Source of the DNA: Rhodoligotrophos defluvii
GTDB taxonomy: Bacteria; Pseudomonadota; Alphaproteobacteria; Rhizobiales; Im1
DNA length: 64,000 bases
Reading direction: 5' to 3'
Assembly: GCF_005281615.1 (NCBI RefSeq)
Contig: NZ_SZZM01000008.1
Span: forward strand, 1-64,000
The translations under genes were made by a program, and so were the position numbers. Under the pieces are notes generated by a model that saw only the letters and a list, made by a program, of their open reading frames with translations, did not search any database and was not told where the DNA came from. This document shows, piece by piece, positions 56,067-64,000 of the stretch; positions within the stretch are counted from its first letter, which is position 1, and every line of letters begins with the position of its first letter.

Positions 56067-56098
56067 TATTTTTAAAAATAAATGATCTAATATTGTGA
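56067..56098. promoter_or_regulatory. Perfect AT palindrome and TATTGTGA motif upstream of the Wzz-like gene
   Basis: TATTTTTAAAAATA (56067-56080) is a perfect 14-bp palindrome. CTAATATTGTGA (56087-56098) follows. The same TATTGTGA, also preceded by CTA, occurs at 59697-59704 upstream of the export gene. Confidence 0.45.
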
Positions 56099-56141
56099 TT
56101 TCTTGCTTCGTTTGACTTAGTTATGAAAGAAAAGGTGCGCA

Positions 56142-58400
56142 ATGTTGGAGGCGAGACGAGGCATTGATGGGGCGAAACCGGACGCTGCCGGCGAAGAAAT
56201 ATTTGCGCCGTCGCAGGCCACTCATGTCATCGGTCTTCGCGATACCATTGCGCTCATCCGCAGGCGCAGGTTCTTCATCGCCTCGTTCGTCTCGGTGTCG
56301 CTTGCGCTGTTGGCGATCGCGCTGATGCTTGCGCCCAACAGCTACACGGCCACGGCGGCGATCGTGCTCGAACGCAAGGAAGCGCCGCTGCTGGAGGCGG
56401 TGACCGAACTGCAGAGCGAGGAGCGCGACCGCTCGGCGATCGAGACGGAGATGGACATCATCGGCTCGCGCGTGCTGGCGGGACGCGTGGTCGATGCCAT
56501 GAACCTGATCGACCATCCCTGGTTCAACACCTATCTGCCGGAGGAGGGGGAGGAGACCAGCATCGCCGCGCGCATCAAGGACTGGATCGGGAGCCTCGGC
56601 GCCTCGGTGGGGCTCGATCTCGCTGGCTCGGTCAGGAGGATGCCTGCCGTTTCCGTGCAGCGGGACCAGGCGATCACCAGCTTCCTATCCAAGCTGAGCG
56701 TGAGCCGAAGCGGCGACAGTCTGGCGGTTTCGGTGCATGTCACCACGCCGGACCCCGAGCTTTCGGCGACCCTCGCCAATACGGTGGCGAATGTCTATGT
56801 CGCCTGGCTGCAGGACGTGAAGAAGCAGGCGATGACCGATGCGGTGACGTTCCTGCGGGAGCAGGCGGACGAGATCGCCGAGCGGATCGCGGATAACGAG
56901 CGCAAGATCGCCGAGTTCAGCCGCACGAACGATTTGGCCTCCGAGGCGCGGGACGACGTGCTGCGCCAGCGCATCGACGGCACCAACACCCAGCTCACGG
57001 CCGCCAGAGTGGAGCTGGCCGGGATTCAAGCCCGACGGCAGCAGGCGATCGGGATGCTGCACGGCGCTACCGACATGGATGGCGCGGCGTTGACCTCACC
57101 CCTGCTGGCGTCGCTCAAGGGCGACCAGGCGCGCGTCATGCGCGAGCGCGCGCAATATGCCTCGAACCTCGGGCCCAACCATCCGCAGGTGCTGCAAGCG
57201 GACGCGCAGCTTGCAAGCGTTGCCGAGATGATCAAAGGCGAGATCAACCACATTATCGAGGATCTGGCAGGGGAAGAGCGGATCGCCGCCGAGCGCGTGC
57301 GGCAGCTGGAGAATGACATCGCCGACCTGCAGACGCGCCTGAGGGAAAAGGCGCTGGCGGAAATCAGAAAGCGCGAGCTGGAGCGGGACCTGCTGGCGGA
57401 TCAGAAGCTGCACGACGTCGTCGTGGCGCGGCTTGGCGGGCTCGATCCCTATGCGGAGATCGCCCAGCCCAGCGCCAGGGTGGTGTCGGTCGCGGCGGTA
57501 CCCACCCGTCCGGCCTTTCCGCAGAAGAGCCGGATCTTCGCCGGCGGCCTCGTGGGCTCTGCGCTGCTGGCCATATTGTTCGCGGTCGCGATCGAGACGC
57601 TGGATACGAAGATCCGCTCGGGCGAGAGGATCTTCAACGTCGCGCAGCTGCCGAACCTCGCCAATATCCCGAGATTGCCGCGGCGGCTCGGCCGAAGGGT
57701 GCGGGCGTCCCTGGGCCATCTGGCAGAGCTCAAGCGCTCGAGCTATACGGAGGCGCTGAGGTCACTCTATCTCGCCTGCCGCATCCGGCTTCCCATGGCG
57801 AAGCCGGCGGTCGTGTTCACCGCGCCTTTGTCCCGCGAGGGCGCGGCCGAGATCGCCCTGGGCTTCGCCTGCATGGCGGTGCAGGATGGCGTCAAGGCGG
57901 TGCTGGTGGATTTCGATCCTCGCTCGGCGCTACCGTTGGCGGAGCGCGATGACATACCGGGCTTGGGTGCAGTGCTGTCCGGTGAGCGTTCGCTTGCGGA
58001 CTGCCTGTATTCACTTCCGAACATTCCGGGGCTCGACGTGCTCAAGATCCACGATCGGGCCGCCCCCGATGGCATGACCTCCCTGCACTCCAAGGTGCTG
58101 CGCTGGCTGATGGAGGAACTGCGGGCTTCGCACGAGATCGTGGTTATCTGCTGCGCGCCGGTTCTCATCCTCGAGGATGCCAACAGCCTCGCCCCGCATG
58201 TGGACGGTGTGCTGCTGGTCACCGAGTTCGCCCGCACCAGAGAGCAGGAGCTGGCCAGCGCGACGGCCCGGCTCCGCATCAACCATGCGCCGCTGATCGG
58301 CACCGTGCTGACCGGGGTGGAGCCGCAGGGACAGCCCGGACGGCATCCGCTGAACGTGGCGAATTATCCGCGCCAGGCGAGGGCCTATCTGAGGTATTGA
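56142..58400 (+). CDS. Wzz/BY-kinase fusion with degenerate nucleotide site
   Basis: A 752-aa chain-length and export co-polymerase. TM1 lies near 44-64 and TM2 near 462-485, the latter after the PxxP stretch VPTRPAFPQKS. Between them is a long periplasmic coiled-coil region (about 230-430). The C-terminal cytoplasmic domain (about 545-752) has the BY-kinase fold order. However, Walker A reads PLSREGAAE (A568 in place of the Lys), and Walker B reads VVICCAPV (C670 in place of the Asp). Walker A' keeps VDFD (D590, D592). Tyr residues cluster at the extreme C terminus (NYPRQARAYLRY). It likely still controls length, but should not bind ATP normally. Confidence 0.88.
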   Translation: MLEARRGIDGAKPDAAGEEIFAPSQATHVIGLRDTIALIRRRRFFIASFVSVSLALLAIALMLAPNSYTATAAIVLERKEAPLLEAVTELQSEERDRSAIETEMDIIGSRVLAGRVVDAMNLIDHPWFNTYLPEEGEETSIAARIKDWIGSLGASVGLDLAGSVRRMPAVSVQRDQAITSFLSKLSVSRSGDSLAVSVHVTTPDPELSATLANTVANVYVAWLQDVKKQAMTDAVTFLREQADEIAERIADNERKIAEFSRTNDLASEARDDVLRQRIDGTNTQLTAARVELAGIQARRQQAIGMLHGATDMDGAALTSPLLASLKGDQARVMRERAQYASNLGPNHPQVLQADAQLASVAEMIKGEINHIIEDLAGEERIAAERVRQLENDIADLQTRLREKALAEIRKRELERDLLADQKLHDVVVARLGGLDPYAEIAQPSARVVSVAAVPTRPAFPQKSRIFAGGLVGSALLAILFAVAIETLDTKIRSGERIFNVAQLPNLANIPRLPRRLGRRVRASLGHLAELKRSSYTEALRSLYLACRIRLPMAKPAVVFTAPLSREGAAEIALGFACMAVQDGVKAVLVDFDPRSALPLAERDDIPGLGAVLSGERSLADCLYSLPNIPGLDVLKIHDRAAPDGMTSLHSKVLRWLMEELRASHEIVVICCAPVLILEDANSLAPHVDGVLLVTEFARTREQELASATARLRINHAPLIGTVLTGVEPQGQPGRHPLNVANYPRQARAYLRY

Positions 58401-58425
58401 GATGACCATGGACGGGAAGCGGGCA

Positions 58426-59619
58426 TCACCGGCCGTCGGCCGTGCCGAGCAAGTCCATTTCGGTGAGCAGGTGACGGTTCACCGCCTCGACATCGAAGCG
58501 GGTGCGCGCGACCTCCAAAGCGCGCTTGCCCATGGCCCGGGCAAGCATCGGATCGCGGATGAACCGTTCCATGGCAGCAGCCAGCGCAGTGGGATCTCTC
58601 GGCGGCACGATGAAGCCGTTCTCGCCGTTAATGACAGTTTCGCGGCAGCCGGGGCTGTCGGCTGTGATGATGGGGCGGCCCATGGCCATGGCTTCGAGGA
58701 TGCTGCGGGGCACGCCCTCGCGGTAATAGGACGGCAGCACGAACACGCTCGCATCGCGCAGGAAGGGCCGCACGTCCCTGGTCTCGCCCAGATACTCGAC
58801 GGCGCCCGAAGCGGTCCAAGCGTCGATTTCGGCACGGGAGATGGCAAGCGGGCTTGGATCGAGCGGACCGAGAATGCGGAAGCGGGCCTGCGGGTGGCGC
58901 TGGTGGAGGTCGAGCGCTGCCTTGGCGAATTCGGCGATGCCTTTCTCGCGCAAGAGGCGGGCGATGAGCAGGAAGGCCGGTGCCCCGGCCGGCAGGGGAG
59001 CCGGCTGGAAGCGCTCGAGATCGACGCCCGAGCCCGCCACCATGATGATCGGGGTGTCACCACTGACCATGCGACCGGCGCGGATGTCGTGCGCGTCCGC
59101 GTCGTTGTAGACGAAGACCCGGCGGCAGCCGCGCAGGGCGATCCGGTAGAGCCGGGTGGCCAGCCGGCGGATGAGGCGCAGGCGGAGGCTCGCCGCGCTG
59201 TCGCTAAACACGTAGCCGAGCCCGGTGACCAGGGCATAGCGGCGCCTGATGCCGGCCAAGCGCGCGGCGATCAGGCCGTAGATGATAGGCTTCATGGTGT
59301 AGCAAAGCACCACGTCCGGGTCGTGAGCGCGGAGCACGCGCCAGAGATGGGCGAGGGTGCGCAGGTCTGCGAACGGGTTGAGGCCGGCGCGGGCCATGGG
59401 AACCCGGTGAAACTCCACCTCGATCGCGCTGAGCGCCGCAACGCTTGCGGGGTCATGTTCTGGCCCGAAAGCAATCACCCTGTGGCCCCCCGCCGTCATG
59501 GCGGCAAGCAGGCGATAGCGGAAGTTCACCAGCGAGGCCGTGTAGCTGCAAATCACAGCCACGGTGCGGACGGGTGTGGCGACCGCCTGGATGCTCTGGC
59601 TGTCGACGTGCCGGATCAT
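58426..59619 (-). CDS. GT4-family glycosyltransferase (PglA-like)
   Basis: A 397-aa GT-B transferase; GGGAGGAG precedes ATG 59619. The N-terminal domain has YTASLVNFRYRLLAAMTAGGH and TMKPIIYGLIAAR, and then VTGLGYVFSD. The C-terminal site shows LLIARLLREKGIAEF and the E-x7-E motif in YYREGVPRSILEAMAMGRPII. This pattern is close to enzymes that add the second sugar after a PglC-type initiating transferase, which fits the downstream pglC-like gene. It is oriented against its neighbours. Confidence 0.92.
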   Translation of the reverse strand: MIRHVDSQSIQAVATPVRTVAVICSYTASLVNFRYRLLAAMTAGGHRVIAFGPEHDPASVAALSAIEVEFHRVPMARAGLNPFADLRTLAHLWRVLRAHDPDVVLCYTMKPIIYGLIAARLAGIRRRYALVTGLGYVFSDSAASLRLRLIRRLATRLYRIALRGCRRVFVYNDADAHDIRAGRMVSGDTPIIMVAGSGVDLERFQPAPLPAGAPAFLLIARLLREKGIAEFAKAALDLHQRHPQARFRILGPLDPSPLAISRAEIDAWTASGAVEYLGETRDVRPFLRDASVFVLPSYYREGVPRSILEAMAMGRPIITADSPGCRETVINGENGFIVPPRDPTALAAAMERFIRDPMLARAMGKRALEVARTRFDVEAVNRHLLTEMDLLGTADGR

Positions 59620-59665
59620 GGGCGCTCCTCCCGAAGTAAGCCGAACAAACTCGCGTTTTCTTCTA

Positions 59666-59704
59666 TTATCATGATAAAGATTGGACAGTAAAACTATATT
59701 GTGA
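59666..59704. promoter_or_regulatory. Perfect palindrome and TATTGTGA motif upstream of the export gene
   Basis: TTATCATGATAA (59666-59677) is a perfect 12-bp palindrome. TTGGAC (59681-59686) could be a -35 box, and TATTGTGA (59697-59704) repeats the motif at 56091. The region sits between the divergent glycosyltransferase and export genes. Confidence 0.45.
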
Positions 59705-59728
59705 GAATATATAAGTTGGCACGAGTTA

Positions 59729-59749
59729 GAGATTTCGAAAAGAAATCTC
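59729..59749 (+). other. Hairpin in the leader of the export gene
   Basis: A perfect 8-bp stem (GAGATTTC / GAAATCTC) with loop GAAAA ends at 59749, next to the ribosome-site region GGGGATAGG and 11 bases before ATG 59761. It could tune translation or message stability. Confidence 0.55.
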
Positions 59750-59760
59750 GGGGATAGGTC

Positions 59761-61041
59761 ATGGATTACGTTTCAAAAATGACAATAAAATCCTGTATGG
59801 GGGCCGTTATTGTGCTGCTGCTCGTCGCGATCTGTTGGACGAGGGCAAGCGCAGGTGAAAGCAACGGTTTCCAGCTGGCTCCCGGCGACACGCTCAAGCT
59901 CGACATCCTCGATGACGACAAGGACCCGGTGGACCTGCTGATCGCCGGGGACGGAACCATCCAGGCACCCTATCTGGGGCCGGTCCACGTGGCGGGGCTG
60001 CCAATTGCGGAGGCGTTGCGGCAGGTGACCGAGGCCTATGCCGCCCGGCGGATCTTCATCGTGCCCAAGATCGCGCTGTCGGTGGCAACCTACCGGCCGG
60101 TTTTCGTGATGGGTGACGTGCGCCAGCCCGGTGCTTACCCGTTCCAGCCGAAACTGACCGCGGAAAAGGCGCTGGGTCTTGCGGGCGGCCAGATCACCGC
60201 CGCGGGCGGTGAGGATCCGATCATGGCGCGAGCGCGCCTGCGTGGCCAACTGGAGGAGATCGAAGCCGGCCTCATTCGCGAGGCGCTGGCGATCGCGCGG
60301 CTCAGGGCGCAGCTGGCCGGTCAGCCCGACATTCTCGATGAGGACGTGCCGGCCGAGGCGCGAGCCTATGTGGACGGGCCGGTGGCAGAGACCCTGCGGC
60401 AGGTGGAGCAGCAGATCCTGGCCAGAGAGCGCGACGGCTTTACCGAGCGCAAGCAGATCCTGACCGAAGGCATTGCGGAAGCGGAGCGCGGGCTGGTGCT
60501 GCTGCAGAAACTGGCCGAGAGGTCGGCCGACAGCGTTGCGTTCACCCAGTCGGAACTGGAGCGGGCGCGAAAGCTGCAGAAGCAGGGCATCAAGACCATG
60601 AACGAGGTGTTCAGCCTGGAGCGGCAGCTGGCGACCGACGAGGCCCGTCAGCTCCAGGTGCTGGCCAATCTGTCCGATGACCGGCGGGGCATCGGGCTGT
60701 TGAGGAGCCAGCTGGCCGATCTCGAACACAAGCGTCATCTGGAGGCGCTTACGGATCTGCAGACCCATCAGGCGGACCTCGCGAAAGCGATCGCATCGCG
60801 CCGCGCGGGCGAGGAACAGCTCATGCTCCTGGCCAGCATGACGGCGGAAGACGTGGCGGCGCAGCGCGAGATGGTGCTGAGCTTCACCATCCGGCGCGAG
60901 ATCGACGAGGTGGTGAGCGATGTGCCGGCCAAACCGTCCACGCTGTTGTTTCCCGGCGACGTGCTGGTGGTGAAGATCGAGCCCGCCACCGGGGCCGCCC
61001 CGATTGCGGCCCTGCACAGGGTCGACCAGCCGGTGCAATAG
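59761..61041 (+). CDS. Polysaccharide export protein (Wza/ExoF-like) with long coiled coil
   Basis: A 426-aa exported protein with signal peptide (about 8-31, VIVLLLVAICWTRASA). It has the Poly_export domain QLAPGDTLKLDILDDD and DGTIQAPYLGPVHVAGL, and then the SLBB-like VFVMGDVRQPGAYPFQPKLT. Residues about 160-390 are predicted coiled coil with many Ala, Leu and Glu. A final beta part is PSTLLFPGDVLVVKIEP. No lipobox Cys is seen, unlike Wza; ExoF-type proteins match better. Confidence 0.88.
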   Translation: MDYVSKMTIKSCMGAVIVLLLVAICWTRASAGESNGFQLAPGDTLKLDILDDDKDPVDLLIAGDGTIQAPYLGPVHVAGLPIAEALRQVTEAYAARRIFIVPKIALSVATYRPVFVMGDVRQPGAYPFQPKLTAEKALGLAGGQITAAGGEDPIMARARLRGQLEEIEAGLIREALAIARLRAQLAGQPDILDEDVPAEARAYVDGPVAETLRQVEQQILARERDGFTERKQILTEGIAEAERGLVLLQKLAERSADSVAFTQSELERARKLQKQGIKTMNEVFSLERQLATDEARQLQVLANLSDDRRGIGLLRSQLADLEHKRHLEALTDLQTHQADLAKAIASRRAGEEQLMLLASMTAEDVAAQREMVLSFTIRREIDEVVSDVPAKPSTLLFPGDVLVVKIEPATGAAPIAALHRVDQPVQ

Positions 61042-61054
61042 GAGGAAGCGCGCT

Positions 61055-61723
61055 GTGCTGGCGGAGATCGACAATGCGGTACGGTCCACGCCGGTGCGGG
61101 AGCACGGGATGGCGCTGCAGCGGGCCGCGGCCGGGGCCGCGCTGCTCGCCGCTGCGCTGCCGGCCGCGGCGGTTGCCCTGGCCGTTTGGCTGACGCTCGG
61201 CCGCCCGGTGCTGTTCCGACAGGTGCGCAGCGGGCTGGGCGGCCGCTGCTTCACCATCGTGAAGTTCCGCACCATGCACGAGCATCGTGATGCAGCAGGC
61301 GCGCTCCTGCCCGACCACTTGCGTGAAACGGGCCTGACCCGCTGGATCCGGCGCTGGCGGCTTGACGAGATCCCGCAGCTGTGGGCGATCGTTGCGGGAG
61401 ACATGAGCTTTGTTGGCCCACGGCCGCTGCGGCCGGAGACGATCGCCAGTTTCCGCGCGCTGGGTATCGCGCGGGGCCGGGTGCGGCCGGGCCTCACCGG
61501 CTGGGCGCAGGTAAACGGCAATGTGCGGCTGACCGATGCGGACAAGCTGGCGCTGGACATCTGGTACATCGACCACCGCACCCTGCGTCTGGACCTCAAG
61601 ATCCTGCTGATGACCATCGCCACCCTTCTTCGCGGGGAGCGCGTGCGCGCCGAGGCGGTTGCGGCGGCGCAGGCCCATCTTGCCGCGCGGTTCGCGGGCG
61701 GATCCGGTGGAGCTGGCCCATGA
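61055..61723 (+). CDS. Initiating sugar-phosphate transferase (PglC/WcaJ-like)
   Basis: It attaches the first sugar phosphate to undecaprenyl phosphate. Start GTG 61055 has GGAGGAA 7 bases upstream, giving 222 aa. The N-terminal hydrophobic stretch (AALLAAALPAAAVALAVWLTLG) is the single membrane helix. RPVLFRQVRSGLGGRCFTIVKFRTM, WRLDEIPQLWAIVAGDMSFVGPRP and the PGLTGWAQVNG segment follow. It is PglC-sized and lacks the long N-terminal multi-span part of WcaJ. The stop overlaps the next ATG. Confidence 0.92.
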   Translation: MLAEIDNAVRSTPVREHGMALQRAAAGAALLAAALPAAAVALAVWLTLGRPVLFRQVRSGLGGRCFTIVKFRTMHEHRDAAGALLPDHLRETGLTRWIRRWRLDEIPQLWAIVAGDMSFVGPRPLRPETIASFRALGIARGRVRPGLTGWAQVNGNVRLTDADKLALDIWYIDHRTLRLDLKILLMTIATLLRGERVRAEAVAAAQAHLAARFAGGSGGAGP

Positions 61724-62637
61724 GGATGGCCTTTGTTGGCGCGGTGGAGGGCTCGGCGATCGCGCTTAGAGCATTGGTCGAAGCGGGGATGGCGCCGGCC
61801 CTGGTGATCACCCTGCCGCCGGAAGCCCGCCACCGCCACTCGGACTACGTCGACCTGGCGCCCTTGGCCCAGGCTGGCGGAAGCGCGCTGCTCCATGCGA
61901 GGCATGTGAACCGGCCGGAGGTGATTGAAGCCATGCGTGCGGGCGAGATCGACCTGACGTTGGTGATCGGCTGGTCGGAGATCTGCGGGGCGGATTTCCG
62001 CTCTGTCGCGCGCATGGGCACTATCGGCTTTCACCCGGCGCCGCTGCCGCGGATGCGCGGGCGTGCCGTGATCCCCTGGACGATCCTTCTGGGCGAGACG
62101 ACCACGGCGGCCACCTTGTTCTGGCTGGACGACGGGGTCGATTCCGGGCCGATCCTGCGGCAGGAGCAGATGGAGATCGCACCCGACGAGACGGCGCGCA
62201 GCCTCTATGCCAAGCAGACCCAAGCGCTCGCCCGCCTGTTGCCGGAGGCGGTGGCGCTGGTGCGGAACGGCGCGGCCCCGCGCATTCCACAGGATCACGC
62301 CGCCGCCACCTATTGCGCCAAGCGCACGGCGGAGGACGGCCGCATCGACTGGCGCGAGCCGGCGGAGCATGTGCTGCGGCTCATTCGTGCGGTGGGGGAC
62401 CCCTATCCCGGCGCGTTCTCCACCTATGACGGGAGCAAGCTGTTCGTCGATGAGGCCGTGCTTCTGCCGGACGGGCACCGCTATATCGGGCTTCCCGGCC
62501 AAGTGCAGTGCCATACGGCCGACGGCTTCGCGGTGCGCTGCGGCGATGGGGCCTCAATCCACGTTACCGGCTGGCGGTGTGAGGGAAGCGCCGAGCGGCC
62601 GAAGCTCCATGCCAAGCTGGGAGACATCACCCCATGA
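61720..62637 (+). CDS. Sugar/methionyl-tRNA formyltransferase-family protein
   Basis: A 305-aa protein. The catalytic His is H105 in FHPAPLPRMRGRAVIPW and the Asp is D141 in DDGVDSGPIL. The Asn two residues before the His in Fmt and sugar N-formyltransferases is G103 here. The C-terminal part (RIDWREPAEHVLRLIRAVGDPYPGAF) resembles Fmt. In a polysaccharide locus it most likely formylates an amino sugar with N10-formyl-tetrahydrofolate. The start overlaps the previous stop. Confidence 0.85.
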   Translation: MRMAFVGAVEGSAIALRALVEAGMAPALVITLPPEARHRHSDYVDLAPLAQAGGSALLHARHVNRPEVIEAMRAGEIDLTLVIGWSEICGADFRSVARMGTIGFHPAPLPRMRGRAVIPWTILLGETTTAATLFWLDDGVDSGPILRQEQMEIAPDETARSLYAKQTQALARLLPEAVALVRNGAAPRIPQDHAAATYCAKRTAEDGRIDWREPAEHVLRLIRAVGDPYPGAFSTYDGSKLFVDEAVLLPDGHRYIGLPGQVQCHTADGFAVRCGDGASIHVTGWRCEGSAERPKLHAKLGDITP

Positions 62638-63359
62638 CTTTCGGGCTCGACAGCTTCGGGCGGACGCTGGTGATCGCCCCCCATCCGGATGACGAGATCC
62701 TGGGGGCAGGCGGCACGATTGCGCGGCTCGCGCGCGCCGGCATGGAGGTGACCGTGGCGGTGGTCACCAGCGGCCGTCCACCAGCCTATTCCGCGGCCCA
62801 GGTTGCCCGGGTGCGGCACGAGGCCGAGCAGGCGCACCGCGCGCTCGGCGTGCGCGAGACCCTTTGGCTGGGCCAGCCGGCGGCGGAGCTGTCGGAGACG
62901 CCCCACGCGGCCCTCAATGCCGCCATTCGGGGCGTCATCGCCGATCTCGACCCCGCCACCCTGCTGGTGCCATTCGTGGGCGACATCCACCGCGACCACC
63001 AGCTCACCTTCCTGTCGGCGCTGGTGGCGGCGCGGCCACATCAAGCGAAGTTTCCCGCGACCATCCTGGCTTACGAGACCCTGTCGGAGACCAACTGGAA
63101 TGCTCCGTATCTGAGCCCCGGCTTCCAGCCCAACGTGTTCATCGACATCTCAAACACGCTGCAGCTGAAGCTCGATGCCATGGAAATGTTCGCGTCGCAG
63201 CTGCGGGATTTTCCGCATGAGCGCTCGGCGGAGGCGCTCAAGGCCTTGGCCATGCTGCGCGGGGCTGCCGTCCATTGCCATGCCGCTGAGGCTTTCGTGC
63301 TGGTGCGGCACGTGGTGCGCGCGCCAGGCGAAGAGTCGGACCGGATCAAGGGAGGCTGA
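62634..63359 (+). CDS. PIG-L/LmbE-family deacetylase
   Basis: A 241-aa zinc-dependent deacetylase. The metal motif is VIAPHPDDEILGAGGTIARLA, with the second His site in DIHRDHQLTF. Members remove acetyl groups from N-acetyl amino sugars. It overlaps the formyltransferase gene by ATGA. Deacetylation followed by formylation of the same amino sugar is a logical pair. Confidence 0.92.
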   Translation: MTFGLDSFGRTLVIAPHPDDEILGAGGTIARLARAGMEVTVAVVTSGRPPAYSAAQVARVRHEAEQAHRALGVRETLWLGQPAAELSETPHAALNAAIRGVIADLDPATLLVPFVGDIHRDHQLTFLSALVAARPHQAKFPATILAYETLSETNWNAPYLSPGFQPNVFIDISNTLQLKLDAMEMFASQLRDFPHERSAEALKALAMLRGAAVHCHAAEAFVLVRHVVRAPGEESDRIKGG

Positions 63360-63361
63360 AC

Positions 63362-64000
63362 ATGAACCGCTGGCCGCACTATGACGAGGCGCAGATCGCG
63401 GAAGTGGCTGATGTGCTCAGGTCGGGCAGGGTGAATGCCTGGACCGGCACCCGCATCGCCGCGTTCGAGGAAGCCTATGCGGCGCTTCTGGGCCGGCGCC
63501 ATGCCATCGCCTTGGGGAACGGTACCGTGGCCCTGGACGTGGCGCTGCAGGCCATCGGCCTCGCGCCGGGGGACGAGGTTATCGTCACCCCGCGCAGCTT
63601 CGTGGCCTCGGCCGCCTGCGTGCCCATGGCCGGGGGCGTGCCGGTCTTTGCCGATGTGGACAGGGACAGCCAGGCGATGACCGCGTCCACCATCGCGGCG
63701 GCGCTCACCGAGCGCACCCGGGCCATCATCATCGTGCATCTGGCCGGCTGGCCGGCGGAGATGGACGCGATCATGGCGCTGGCCAGAGAGCATGGCGTGC
63801 TGGTGATCGAGGACTGCGCCCAGGCCCATGGGGCCATGCTGCACGGCCGTCCCGTGGGCAGCTTCGGCGACATCGCCGCTTTCTCGTTCTGTCAGGACAA
63901 GATCATCACCACTGGGGGTGAAGGGGGGCTGCTGGCCATGGACGACGACCGTCTGTGGCAGCGGGCATGGAGCCTCAAGGACCATGGGAAGAGCTATGAC
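63362..64000 (+). CDS. DegT/DnrJ/EryC1/StrS aminotransferase (3' end outside window)
   Basis: A PLP-dependent sugar aminotransferase. The visible 213 residues open NRWPHYDEAQIAEVADVLRSGRVNAWTG and include ALGNGTVALDVALQAIGLAPGDEVIVTPRSF, IEDCAQAHGA and SFCQDKIITTGGEGG with the PLP Lys K180. It makes amino sugars from keto sugar nucleotides and would supply the substrate for the formyltransferase. The start lies 2 bases after the deacetylase stop. It is cut by the window edge, not broken. Confidence 0.93.
   Translation, partial: MNRWPHYDEAQIAEVADVLRSGRVNAWTGTRIAAFEEAYAALLGRRHAIALGNGTVALDVALQAIGLAPGDEVIVTPRSFVASAACVPMAGGVPVFADVDRDSQAMTASTIAAALTERTRAIIIVHLAGWPAEMDAIMALAREHGVLVIEDCAQAHGAMLHGRPVGSFGDIAAFSFCQDKIITTGGEGGLLAMDDDRLWQRAWSLKDHGKSYD

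Overview
The window looks like a chromosomal segment of a high-GC alphaproteobacterium, most likely in the Hyphomicrobiales (Rhizobiales). The basis is the end of a Pro/Ala-rich SecG followed by pyrG, then kdsA, and a serS-surE-pcm-LysM/M23 lipoprotein block, plus base composition that by eye is about two-thirds G+C. The genus cannot be fixed from the sequence alone. Nearly all DNA is coding, and many genes join by 4-base ATGA/GTGA overlaps. I saw no rRNA, tRNA, CRISPR array, insertion sequence or broken gene.

Region 1 (1-17.1 kb) is housekeeping and stress functions: secG (partial), pyrG, an MscS-type channel, a VOC protein, kdsA (metal-dependent type), serS, surE, pcm, an NlpD-like amidase activator, two glutathione transferases, a periplasmic copper amine oxidase, a 1-Cys peroxiredoxin, a membrane-anchored endonuclease/exonuclease/phosphatase protein and an EamA exporter. 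Several clear terminator hairpins lie here.

Region 2 (18.2-30.2 kb) is a catabolic locus around a GntR/FCD regulator. A split transketolase and the regulator gene run left. A complete peptide-type ABC transporter, an SMP-30 lactonase, an N,N-dimethylformamidase-like protein and a four-carbon acid-sugar kinase run right. A 16-bp near-palindrome, probably the GntR operator, lies in the shared promoter region. Together they suggest import, amide/lactone opening and phosphorylation of an unknown sugar-acid conjugate.

Region 3 (30.2-49.0 kb) holds two polyamine-type ABC transporters. The first heads a leftward operon with enoyl-CoA hydratase-like, acyl-CoA dehydrogenase-like and NDP-forming acyl-CoA synthetase genes, and faces an operon of a MerR-XRE-cupin fusion regulator and two FAD oxidoreductases. 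The second faces a LysR gene. A small metallo-hydrolase / TetR / VOC group follows.

Region 4 (49.0-64.0 kb and beyond) is a surface-polysaccharide locus. It comprises a soluble histidine kinase and LuxR-type response regulator, two GT4 glycosyltransferases, a methyltransferase, a pectate-lyase-like beta-helix protein, an O-antigen-ligase/polymerase-like membrane protein, a Wzz/BY-kinase fusion with a degenerate ATP site, a Wza/ExoF-like export protein, a PglC-like initiating transferase, a sugar formyltransferase-like protein, a PIG-L deacetylase and a DegT aminotransferase cut by the window edge. Its control regions are AT-rich and carry perfect palindromes.
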